In this document: one piece after another, positions 1-6,938 of the stretch
Position numbering within the stretch: the stretch's first letter is position 1
How the letters are laid out: the number at the start of each line of letters is the position of its first letter
Assembly: GCA_049314515.1 (NCBI GenBank)
Contig: JBMOEY010000017.1
Span: 1-25,379, forward strand
Origin: RFQD01 sp049314515
GTDB lineage: Bacteria; Actinomycetota; Actinomycetes; Actinomycetales; Microbacteriaceae
DNA length: 25,379 bases
Direction of reading: 5' to 3'
The notes under the pieces: model-generated
Seen by the model: only the letters and a program-made list of their open reading frames with translations
Databases searched by the model: none
What the model was told of the DNA's origin: nothing
Made by a program: the position numbers and the translations under genes

Positions 1-1071
1 ATCAGCAAACATCGGCAACGAAATTTCTTGCTCGTAGTAGGTTTCGGAATTCGGACACATGCCTCGCTTGTAGCCCAAGTCTTCGAACACCGGGTGCCAA
101 TAAGCAGGGATGTAGTTCACCTGAACGAGGACGCCCTGTTCGCGCATGTATTCAAACACCGCGCGTCGACGACCGTCGAGCACTCGGATGGGATACAGGT
201 GCCACATCGGGTCGACGTAGTCGCGCTTTGCCGGAAGGATGAGGCCGTCCAGGTCGGCAAGCTCGGTGCTGTACCGATCGAAAATAGCCGCGCGACGAGC
301 TTTGAATTCTGCGATGCGCTTGATTTGATTCAACCCAATGGCGGCAAGCACGTCGGGCAGGCGGTAGTTAAGTCCAAACGCATGCACCTCTTGGTGCCAC
401 GGACCTTCATCGGGATAGCGCTGCTCATCTTTGTTGCGCACCAAACCGTGAGAACGGAATCGTCGAGCGCGTTCGACGATTGCCGCATCGGGAGACACTA
501 CCGCGCCCCCCTCCCCGGTTGTCATGTTCTTGGTCGGAAAGAAAGAAAACTCAGTGACGTCGGCGAGGCTTCCCACGGGACGACCGCGATAGAGCGAACC
601 AATGGAATGAGCGGCATCTTCTAAGAAATACGCACCGTTCGCGCGCGCGATGGTCATGAGTTCGTCGGCATCGACGGGATGCCCGGCATAATCGACACCC
701 GCAATTACCTTCGTTCGTGGTGTCACCAGCGCCTCGGCGCTGGCGGGGTCTATGTTGCCCGTGTCTTCCTGCGTGTCGGCAAATAGCACGGTCGCGCCTT
801 CGGCAATCGCCGTCGCCGCTGTCGCAACAAACGTCATCGGCGACGTAATGACTTCATCGCCCTTCGTTACGCCGAGCGCGGCATAAGCGCAGTGCAGGGC
901 AGACGATCCGGAATTCACGACAGTTGCGTCCGGCGTACCTGCCAACGCAGACACCGCCGCCTCAAACTCTGAGACAACGGGCCCCATGGTGAGCCAGTCC
1001 GTGCGCATCACATCGGCAACCGCGGCAATGTCCTCCTCAGAGATGGACTGACGACCGTAAGGAATGCTCAC
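1..1071 (-). CDS. pseC: PseC-type UDP-sugar aminotransferase (partial, cut by left edge)
   Basis: A DegT/DnrJ/EryC1 family PLP aminotransferase, read from a GTG at 1071-1069 and open for all 357 codons to the window edge, so the C-terminus is missing. PseC transaminates the 4-keto sugar made by PseB to UDP-4-amino-4,6-dideoxy-N-acetyl-beta-L-altrosamine, the second step of pseudaminic acid synthesis. Seen in the protein: the N-terminal start MSIPYGRQSI, the NSGSSALH cofactor-phosphate loop at about residues 53-60, the EDAAHSIGS segment at about 151-159, and the Schiff-base lysine K181 in FFPTKNMTTGEGG. The start lies only 2 nt after the pseB stop codon, so the two are probably translationally coupled in one leftward operon. 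The dehydratase neighbour favours PseC over other DegT enzymes of sugar pathways. The family call is firm; the exact stereochemistry of the product is inferred. Confidence 0.88.
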   Translation of the reverse strand, partial: MSIPYGRQSISEEDIAAVADVMRTDWLTMGPVVSEFEAAVSALAGTPDATVVNSGSSALHCAYAALGVTKGDEVITSPMTFVATAATAIAEGATVLFADTQEDTGNIDPASAEALVTPRTKVIAGVDYAGHPVDADELMTIARANGAYFLEDAAHSIGSLYRGRPVGSLADVTEFSFFPTKNMTTGEGGAVVSPDAAIVERARRFRSHGLVRNKDEQRYPDEGPWHQEVHAFGLNYRLPDVLAAIGLNQIKRIAEFKARRAAIFDRYSTELADLDGLILPAKRDYVDPMWHLYPIRVLDGRRRAVFEYMREQGVLVQVNYIPAYWHPVFEDLGYKRGMCPNSETYYEQEISLPMFAD

Positions 1072-1073
1072 GC

Positions 1074-2054
1074 TCAGGCGAACTTCTCGATAAGGTCACG
1101 CAACGCGGGAACATCGAGCCACTGGTCATTCGTGTCGGAGCGATACGCGAATCCGTCGGGAACCTCTTCTCCCTTGGGTGCCACGAAGCCCCATTCCGCG
1201 ATCGTAGGAAGAATCACGTACCGGTCCTTCAGCAATAGCGTGCGGCGACTGTCGTCTTCGGAAATCATTTCCTCGTGGAGCTTCTCTCCAGGGCGAATTC
1301 CCACCGTGTGGGTTTTCGATCCCGGAGCAACGGCCTCAACGAGGTCGAGAATTCTCATGTTGGGAATACGCGGCACGTAAAGCTCACCACCGACCATCGA
1401 GTCGAACGAGTCGACAACGAACTGCACGGCCTGAGGCAGTGTGATCCAGAATCGCGTCATGCGCTCATCGGTAATCGGAAGCGACTCGCCCTTGGCAGCG
1501 AGTTCTTTGAAGAACGGGATGACAGAACCACGGCTCCCCATGACGTTTCCGTAGCGGACCACCGAAAAACGCGTCTCATAGCCGGCGGCGTAGTGGTTGG
1601 CCGACTGGAAGAGCTTGTCGGCAGCGAGCTTCGTCGCACCGTACAGATTGAGTGGGCTCGACGCCTTGTCCGTTGAGAGCGCGACGACTTTCTTGATTCC
1701 CGTGTCGATGGCCGCCTCAATGACGTTTTGAGATCCGATGATGTTGGTTTGCACGTACTCAAACGGGTTGTATTCCGCGGTGTCTACTTGCTTGAGCGCG
1801 GCGGCATGCACGATGTAGTCGATACCGTGCAATGCACGCATCAACCGGTGCTGGTCGCGAATGTCACCGAGGAAAAACCGCAGACGCGGGTCGTGATTGA
1901 ATCGCAGCCGAACTTCGTACTGCTTGAGCTCATCACGCGAAAAAATAACGATCTTCTTCGGGTTGAGGTGCGCGAGTGCGTACTCAATGAAGGCCTTACC
2001 GAATGAACCGGTGCCACCCGTGATGAGGATTGACGAACCTTCTAGAATGGACAA
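1074..2054 (-). CDS. pseB: UDP-N-acetylglucosamine 4,6-dehydratase (inverting) PseB
   Basis: An extended short-chain dehydrogenase of the FlaA1/PseB type that converts UDP-GlcNAc to the 5-epimerised 4-keto-6-deoxy sugar, the first committed step to pseudaminic acid. The protein opens with the NAD(P)-binding glycine motif GGTGSFGK and carries the cytosolic PseB hallmark STDKASSPLNLYGATK. Taking the TTG at 2054 as start, this puts the catalytic D129, K130, Y138 and K142 in place. About 326 residues is the usual length for the soluble form, and there are no membrane segments. Two in-frame TTG codons compete as start (2060 and 2054). GGAGG at 2063-2067 is only 2 nt from the first and 8 nt from the second, so 2054 is preferred. 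It is followed 2 nt later by pseC and faces pseG divergently across about 110 bp. Confidence 0.93.
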   Translation of the reverse strand: MSILEGSSILITGGTGSFGKAFIEYALAHLNPKKIVIFSRDELKQYEVRLRFNHDPRLRFFLGDIRDQHRLMRALHGIDYIVHAAALKQVDTAEYNPFEYVQTNIIGSQNVIEAAIDTGIKKVVALSTDKASSPLNLYGATKLAADKLFQSANHYAAGYETRFSVVRYGNVMGSRGSVIPFFKELAAKGESLPITDERMTRFWITLPQAVQFVVDSFDSMVGGELYVPRIPNMRILDLVEAVAPGSKTHTVGIRPGEKLHEEMISEDDSRRTLLLKDRYVILPTIAEWGFVAPKGEEVPDGFAYRSDTNDQWLDVPALRDLIEKFA

Positions 2055-2062
2055 AGCCAAAC

Positions 2063-2067
2063 CTCCG
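2063..2067 (-). promoter_or_regulatory. Shine-Dalgarno of pseB that decides between two TTG starts
   Basis: On the minus strand GGAGG stands 8 nt before the TTG at 2054-2052 and only 2 nt before the TTG at 2060-2058. Normal spacing is about 5-9 nt, so the inner TTG is the likely initiation codon and the protein starts MSILEGSS. Confidence 0.6.
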
Positions 2068-2102
2068 AAAAATTGGGCTGAGAGCCGATTTACAACTATG
2101 CG

Positions 2103-2130
2103 AGCCTACCAAACGATGACGGAGTGTCCG
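2103..2130 (-). promoter_or_regulatory. Candidate promoter of pseB-pseC
   Basis: In the gap between the divergent pseB and pseG genes, the minus strand has CGGACA (2130-2125) as a -35 with 4 of 6 consensus bases, 16 nt of spacer, and TAGGCT (2108-2103) as a TAnnnT-type -10. This would leave a leader of roughly 40 nt before the pseB Shine-Dalgarno. It is a weak match found by eye; another -10 or an upstream site could serve instead. No equally good pair was found for pseG on the plus strand. Confidence 0.25.
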
Positions 2131-2167
2131 GGTCGCTGGTGATTCGCCCATCGAGAGGATTTTCATA

Positions 2168-3175
2168 GTGAAAGTGCTCCTCCGCGCTGATGCATCAGCA
2201 ACACAGGGCACGGGCCACGTAATGCGATGTCTGACACTTGCGGAAGCGCTCCGGGTCGCCGGTCATCATGTTGTTCTGGCCACAAACAATTCCGGGGTGT
2301 CCTGGCTCGATGAACTCGTGATTGCCCAGGGGCTCGACGTGGTTCACGTCACACAACATTCCCTCGATTCCGAGCTCGTGGGGTCAGTCGCGCCCGACTG
2401 GCTCGTTGTTGATTCCTATGAGATCCGGCACACCGCGATCTCAGCGTGCCGGAACAAAGCCAAGGTTCTCGCCATCGTCGACGGTGACGACCGCTCCATC
2501 GACGCGGACCTTTTTCTCGATCACAACATCGGAGCAGAAGACCTGTCCTGGCCCGCGGATGTTCGAAGCCGACTTCTCGCGGGCTCACGGTACGCCCTCG
2601 TTCGCGAGGCGATTGTCTCGGTTCGTCGCGAGCGCCCGTGGCAATTCACGACAGACTCCCCGCATGTTGTTGCGGTCATGGGAGGAAGCGATCCAACGGG
2701 CACCATCGTTCCCGTAACCCGAGCGATTTGCGCGCTAGATTCACCCGTGACCGCAACCATTGTCACTGCCCCGGCATGGCACGCTGAGGTGGTGTCTTTG
2801 ACACAAGACCGTCCGGGATTTCAGGTACTTACGCCCACGCGAGATCTTCCGTCAGTGCTCGCTCGAGCGGATGTCGCCGTGTCGGCCGCCGGAACATCGT
2901 CGTGGGAATTCTGCACGCTCGGCATTCCGTCACTCTTGATGAGCGTCGTCGAGAATCAACGCACGGGCTTGCGGGAACTCACGAATCGAGGACTGGCTTG
3001 GGGAATAGATACCGCGAACGTGGCGGAGCATGACCTTGTCGATCAGATTGGAAGCGCGCTCCGCTCCTTGCTGGGCGACGACGAACTTCGACGGACTATC
3101 TCGCAAAACTGTCTGAAATCGTTTGATGGTCTCGGTGCCAAGCGGGTGGTCGATGCCATGGCCGACATTAAGTGA
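2168..3175 (+). CDS. pseG: UDP-2,4-diacetamido-2,4,6-trideoxy-beta-L-altropyranose hydrolase PseG
   Basis: A 335-residue GT-B fold nucleotide-sugar hydrolase (SpsG/PseG family) that removes UDP from the doubly acetylated sugar, giving the free hexose that PseI condenses with phosphoenolpyruvate. The N-terminus has the diagnostic GTGHVMRCLTLA at residues 14-25. H17 matches the catalytic histidine described for Campylobacter PseG. A nucleotide-binding segment VAVMGGSDPTG and the C-terminal SAAGTSSWEFCTLGIPS stretch, both typical of the family, follow. The start is GTG with GAGAGGA at 2153-2159, 8 nt upstream. It is transcribed away from pseB and ends 1 nt before the stop codon of the convergent gene at 3177, so it is separated from the pseH operon by an opposite-strand gene. 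Family identity is clear from motifs and context. Confidence 0.9.
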   Translation: MKVLLRADASATQGTGHVMRCLTLAEALRVAGHHVVLATNNSGVSWLDELVIAQGLDVVHVTQHSLDSELVGSVAPDWLVVDSYEIRHTAISACRNKAKVLAIVDGDDRSIDADLFLDHNIGAEDLSWPADVRSRLLAGSRYALVREAIVSVRRERPWQFTTDSPHVVAVMGGSDPTGTIVPVTRAICALDSPVTATIVTAPAWHAEVVSLTQDRPGFQVLTPTRDLPSVLARADVAVSAAGTSSWEFCTLGIPSLLMSVVENQRTGLRELTNRGLAWGIDTANVAEHDLVDQIGSALRSLLGDDELRRTISQNCLKSFDGLGAKRVVDAMADIK

Positions 3176-3176
3176 C

Positions 3177-4661
3177 CTATCTCCGCTTCTTTGCGCGAAG
3201 ACTCGCACGGTTAAATTCACGACTGCGATGGCGCCACACGTCGACCGTTGCGGCTATCGCATCCCTTATCGACGGATTACCGCCCGAGACGAGGAGGGCC
3301 GCTAACGCGACGGCCCGAGGAGGCCGGCTCACATCCCACGTTTCCCAGCCCGGTCTCGACAGATCGACCTCTCGGTCACGCTTGACCAAATAGGCAATGA
3401 ACTTCTTGGCGCCAAACGAATCCACTTTCCATGGGCTCATTTTCTTCACTGTGAGTTCGTCTGCTCCAAACACTTCACGCACGTCAGCTACTTCGCCGTA
3501 GCGGGAGGCGGCGCACGTCCACACGGGAATCCCTCGCGCGCTTGCCTCGAGTCCAATCGTCGAGTCCCACACCACCACGGCATCCGAAACGTCAAGCAGA
3601 GCATACGAACTCACCGGGTTGTCGTGAGTGATGACTATGAGGTTGGGATGCTTTTCCGCGAGCAACCGCAGATCGGCTCGCTCTCTCACGAAGCACTCAT
3701 GCGCTTTTGTTGCGAGATTCGGATGCACGCGCAGGTAACACAAGGCTCCGAGTTTCTCGAAATATGTGAGCAACGCATCGAATGCCTCGAATTGGGATTC
3801 CCACCGATGCAATTGCCACTCGGGTCCGAGAAACAGGAACTCGTCTTGTGACGACGTGAAGAACCCGACTGCCATTTGTGAGGCCGGTCGATGTGCGACG
3901 GCGTACGGGACTGTGTTGACCCAGTTGGCCGAGAACTCGTTCGACGAGGCCGTCGATGGAGCGCGACGGGCGAGCCAGATATCCGCCGTTTCAACGATCT
4001 CCCGCTGAGATAAGCCCGCCAAGACGTCAGCCACCGAGCCTTGAGACACCAGTCGGTTCTGTGGTGCGTAGGGCTGAACGTAGGCGCCACTCGGGGTTTC
4101 ACCTTTTTCAAAGTGAACCGTCGACACGGCGCATTCTTGGGCCGCCAGAAAAGCCATCTTCTGCGCGGGAAAACGGCCGTTTGCTACGTTCATGCGGACG
4201 ACCTGCCGGCTGGTGAGCAGAAACCGCAGCGCCGAGTATATTTGCTCACCCTCACGGAAGAGGGCCTCGGCAATTCTCCGTACACGGCGAATGCGTCGGT
4301 TGGGCCGATCCGTTCGGTAGTACGTGATGAGCGCGGACTCCACAGCGATGTTGAGAAGGTCGACGTGCGTTTCGGTGAGCTGCAGCGCAGGCGCCTCCTT
4401 CAACACTTCCCTGACATCAAGATATTCAGCGCCGAGACTAGTCATCCGTTTCGCGATGTCGTGCCCTGGATGCCGCAGGCCAAAGGCATGCAGAGTGGGG
4501 CGGTGAAACGACTCGGCAGGCACGGGCGATATCGATGAGGTATCGAGAACGAGTGCGATGTGTCCCAATCGCATGTCTTCCAGCACGAGGCTTTCGGCAA
4601 TGCGCAGGTAAGCAGGGTCGTAACTGGCGACAATCGTGAGTGCGTACGTCATGCCCGCCAT
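3177..4661 (-). CDS. Uncharacterised protein, possible capsule-type glycosyltransferase in nonulosonate locus
   Basis: A 494-residue protein that I do not recognise with certainty. It has no signal peptide or membrane segment. The C-terminal half looks like a GT-B glycosyltransferase of the capsule polysaccharide (KpsS/KpsC-like) kind: an NGRFPAQK segment at 161-168, LRVHPNLATKAHE at about 310-322, and SDAVVVWDSTIGLEASARGIPV at about 359-380. The last resembles the donor-site Ser/Thr-Glu motif of Kdo and nonulosonate transferases. Lying inside the pse locus but on the opposite strand, it is a candidate transferase for the CMP-activated sugar, or an enzyme of the same surface glycan. ATG at 4661 is preceded only by a weak AGAGA; ATG at 4652 is an alternative start. 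The transferase role is inference. Confidence 0.55.
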   Translation of the reverse strand: MAGMTYALTIVASYDPAYLRIAESLVLEDMRLGHIALVLDTSSISPVPAESFHRPTLHAFGLRHPGHDIAKRMTSLGAEYLDVREVLKEAPALQLTETHVDLLNIAVESALITYYRTDRPNRRIRRVRRIAEALFREGEQIYSALRFLLTSRQVVRMNVANGRFPAQKMAFLAAQECAVSTVHFEKGETPSGAYVQPYAPQNRLVSQGSVADVLAGLSQREIVETADIWLARRAPSTASSNEFSANWVNTVPYAVAHRPASQMAVGFFTSSQDEFLFLGPEWQLHRWESQFEAFDALLTYFEKLGALCYLRVHPNLATKAHECFVRERADLRLLAEKHPNLIVITHDNPVSSYALLDVSDAVVVWDSTIGLEASARGIPVWTCAASRYGEVADVREVFGADELTVKKMSPWKVDSFGAKKFIAYLVKRDREVDLSRPGWETWDVSRPPRAVALAALLVSGGNPSIRDAIAATVDVWRHRSREFNRASLRAKKRR

Positions 4662-4684
4662 GATTCTCTGAGGTTTTCGGGATA

Positions 4685-5290
4685 ATGGAGCGTGTTGATT
4701 TTACCCGCACGAAAGTGCCCCTTCGTGCCCGGCGGAAGCCACTCGTGATTCCGCTGAAGCCGATTGAGACGGAGAGATTCTCCTTGGTGTGTCTCGACGA
4801 AGATTTCGCCACTGAGACATATCTCCGTTGGCTCGCCGACGACGAAACGACGGCTTTCCTCGAAACACGCTTTGCACCTGTGGGTAATCTGCAACTCCTC
4901 CGTGATTACGTGACATCACTACTGAAATCAACGGACTCTTATTTATTGGCCATCGTGACGAACGAAACCCACGAACACATCGGCAACATCAAGCTCGGTC
5001 CCATCAATGTGCATCACAACACGGCATCCATTGGCCTGTTCATTGGCTCGAAAGAGTGGTGGGGGAAGGGTGTCGCGACGGAAACGGTCGCAGCCGTGAC
5101 GGCATGGGCATTCGACACCGTCGCGTTGACCAAGGTGTCCGCTGGAGCGTATGCGTCGAACGTGGCATCAATCCGTGCATTTGAAACGTGTGGATTTTCC
5201 CGAGAAGGCCTCCTCCGAAGCCAGGTTTCGCTCAACTCGGGAGAGCGTGACGACGTCGTCATGCTGGGGAAAGTCAATCCCAATGCCTGA
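4685..5290 (+). CDS. pseH: GNAT acetyltransferase, PseH-like
   Basis: A RimJ/RimL-type GNAT N-acetyltransferase, expected to acetylate the 4-amino group of the PseC product from acetyl-CoA, the third step of pseudaminic acid synthesis. Seen: the LxPIETERFSL opening strand, the acetyl-CoA pyrophosphate-binding GSKEWWGKGVATET at about 121-134, and the ASNVASIRAFETCGF C-terminal motif at about 157-171. The ATG at 4685 lies only 23 bp from the divergent gene and overlaps a GATAAT hexamer. A GTG at 4745 with GGCGGAAG 6 nt upstream would give a 181-residue protein of more usual PseH length and drop an atypical basic N-terminal tail, so 4745 may be the true start. It overlaps the next gene by 8 nt, giving an operon. 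The PseH assignment rests on family plus locus. Confidence 0.78.
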   Translation: MERVDFTRTKVPLRARRKPLVIPLKPIETERFSLVCLDEDFATETYLRWLADDETTAFLETRFAPVGNLQLLRDYVTSLLKSTDSYLLAIVTNETHEHIGNIKLGPINVHHNTASIGLFIGSKEWWGKGVATETVAAVTAWAFDTVALTKVSAGAYASNVASIRAFETCGFSREGLLRSQVSLNSGERDDVVMLGKVNPNA

Positions 5291-6194
5291 ACTCGGCCTC
5301 GGCACGGTGGCCTTCGGGGTGGACTACGGAATCACGAACACTCACGGAGCGCCAAGCGACGATGTGGTTCGGGGGATTCTTGACACGGCACATCGGGCTG
5401 GGATCACGCTTTTCGACACGGCCGCGGATTACGGTACAGCCCAGGAACGCTTGGGCAATCTGACGCGTGACCGCAGTTCTGAAAGCGCGTCTTCGTCTGT
5501 GGACAGAAGGTACGTCACCAAGTTTTCCCTCGCGGTCGATGGAAGTGTTCCCACGCGCGAGAGCCTTTTCGGAAAATCCATGAGTCAGCTAGGTGTGGAT
5601 CACCTCGAGGGCGTGCTCTTTCACAAGTTGTCGGACCTCTCTGACAATCGTCGCGCGCACGCCGTCGAAATCCTGCGAGACGCTCGCGCAGCCGGCACCG
5701 TCAATCGAATCGGTGTCAGCATCTACGACGAAGCCGATCTCGAAAACGCTCTCAACGTTGTACCCGACCTGGACTTGATTCAACTCCCGGCGAACGTTTT
5801 CGACGTCCGCCTGCTCGACTCGGTTCTCCTCAGCGAGTTGGTTTCGCGTGGAGTGCAGGTTCACGTGCGAAGTGCCTTTCTGCAGGGGCTTGTGTTTGCG
5901 CATCCGGATGCCCTGCCGACCTTCTTCGCCCCACTGAAAGCCCCACTCACGGCGCTTCACGGGGAAGCCGCCCGACGAGAGGTGAGCGTGCAATCGATTG
6001 CGCTCGGCGCGCTCAAGTTTCATCCCCATGTTTCGGCCGTCATCGTGGGGGCACAGTCACCGAGTGAATTGCAGGACATTGTCGACGCGTGGACGTCAGC
6101 TTCGGCGCCAACCCGACGTGGCATCGAGCTCGCAGACATTCCTGCTGCGGTTCTCGACCCCCGTCAATGGCCATCAACAAAGGTGGAGTCATGA
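5283..6194 (+). CDS. Aldo/keto reductase in nonulosonate operon
   Basis: A 303-residue aldo/keto reductase, presumably NAD(P)H-dependent and cytosolic. The classical catalytic tetrad is visible: D45 and Y50 in LFDTAADYG, K80 in YVTKF, and H114 in VLFHKLSD. A late VSVQSIALGALKFHP/VSAVIVGAQSP segment matches the family's cofactor region. The ATG at 5283 is chosen because the protein begins with the family's MPELGLGTVAFG strand; it overlaps the end of the acetyltransferase gene by 8 nt, and its own stop overlaps the next start (ATGA). No step of the canonical pseudaminic acid pathway needs such a reductase. The substrate is unknown; a sugar or nonulosonate intermediate is inferred from the operon. 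Confidence 0.85.
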   Translation: MPELGLGTVAFGVDYGITNTHGAPSDDVVRGILDTAHRAGITLFDTAADYGTAQERLGNLTRDRSSESASSSVDRRYVTKFSLAVDGSVPTRESLFGKSMSQLGVDHLEGVLFHKLSDLSDNRRAHAVEILRDARAAGTVNRIGVSIYDEADLENALNVVPDLDLIQLPANVFDVRLLDSVLLSELVSRGVQVHVRSAFLQGLVFAHPDALPTFFAPLKAPLTALHGEAARREVSVQSIALGALKFHPHVSAVIVGAQSPSELQDIVDAWTSASAPTRRGIELADIPAAVLDPRQWPSTKVES

Positions 6195-6922
6195 TTCTCG
6201 CGATTCTGCAAGCCCGGCTCAGTTCGACTCGGCTACCCGGCAAAGTTCTCATGAACCTTCACGGCGAGCCGATGATTCTTCGTCAGATCGAACGGATTCG
6301 ACAATCCGCGAGGATCGACACGTTAGTTGTCGCAACCAGTGTGGATCCTCGCGACGACGAACTCGAACTTGTGCTCCAGAAATCCGGAATCGAAGTTCGA
6401 CGGGGACCCCTCGATGACGTTGTCGAGCGATTCCGGCTGGTTGTGGAGGAATTTGAGCCCGATGTGATTGTTCGGCTCACTGCCGATTGTCCCTTGACTG
6501 ATCCAGAGGTAATCGACGCGGTTATTGATGAACACCTCGCGAAGCAAGCTGACTACTCATCCAACACGCTGTTTCCAACCTTCCCGGACGGCCTCGATGT
6601 GGAATGCATCGACGCGCAGGCGTTTCAGCGGCTGTGCGAACTTCCGCTGAGCGAGATGGAACGCGAGCACGTCACGTTGGGCATGTATTCGCGACCCGAG
6701 GACTTCACACTCAACTCGGTTGAGCAGCAACCCGATCTCAGTCATTTACGTTGGACGGTGGACGTTCCTGACGACCTGTCGTTTGCGAGACTCGTATATT
6801 CTCTTCTCTACGACCAGAAACCCGCATTTCGACAACGAGATGTCCTCGAGCTCGTGACCAATAATCCCGCGCTCTCGCGCACCGATTCCGAGGTCGCCCG
6901 AAACTCGGGGCTTAGTAAATAG
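6191..6922 (+). CDS. spsF: SpsF-type cytidylyltransferase (probable nonulosonate CMP-transferase)
   Basis: A 243-residue nucleotidyltransferase of the acylneuraminate cytidylyltransferase superfamily, SpsF branch. The N-terminal nucleotide-binding motif LQARLSSTRLPGKVL (residues 6-20) and the metal-binding RLTADCPLTDP segment are intact. In nonulosonate pathways this step couples the free nine-carbon sugar to CTP, giving the CMP donor used by transferases (PseF role). The ATG at 6191 has AGGTGGAG at 6181-6188 just upstream and overlaps the aldo/keto reductase stop by 4 nt (ATGA), so the two are translationally coupled. A 16-nt gap with a strong Shine-Dalgarno leads to the next gene. SpsF proteins differ from typical PseF in their N-terminal motif, so CMP-pseudaminate synthesis is probable rather than certain. 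Confidence 0.82.
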   Translation: MILAILQARLSSTRLPGKVLMNLHGEPMILRQIERIRQSARIDTLVVATSVDPRDDELELVLQKSGIEVRRGPLDDVVERFRLVVEEFEPDVIVRLTADCPLTDPEVIDAVIDEHLAKQADYSSNTLFPTFPDGLDVECIDAQAFQRLCELPLSEMEREHVTLGMYSRPEDFTLNSVEQQPDLSHLRWTVDVPDDLSFARLVYSLLYDQKPAFRQRDVLELVTNNPALSRTDSEVARNSGLSK

Positions 6923-6938
6923 TCACTCAGGAGGACTG

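Noticed and set aside
28..624. A 198-codon open frame on the plus strand
   Set aside because: It is the antisense shadow of pseC, whose minus-strand translation carries the full aminotransferase motif set; the plus-strand product has no recognisable features.
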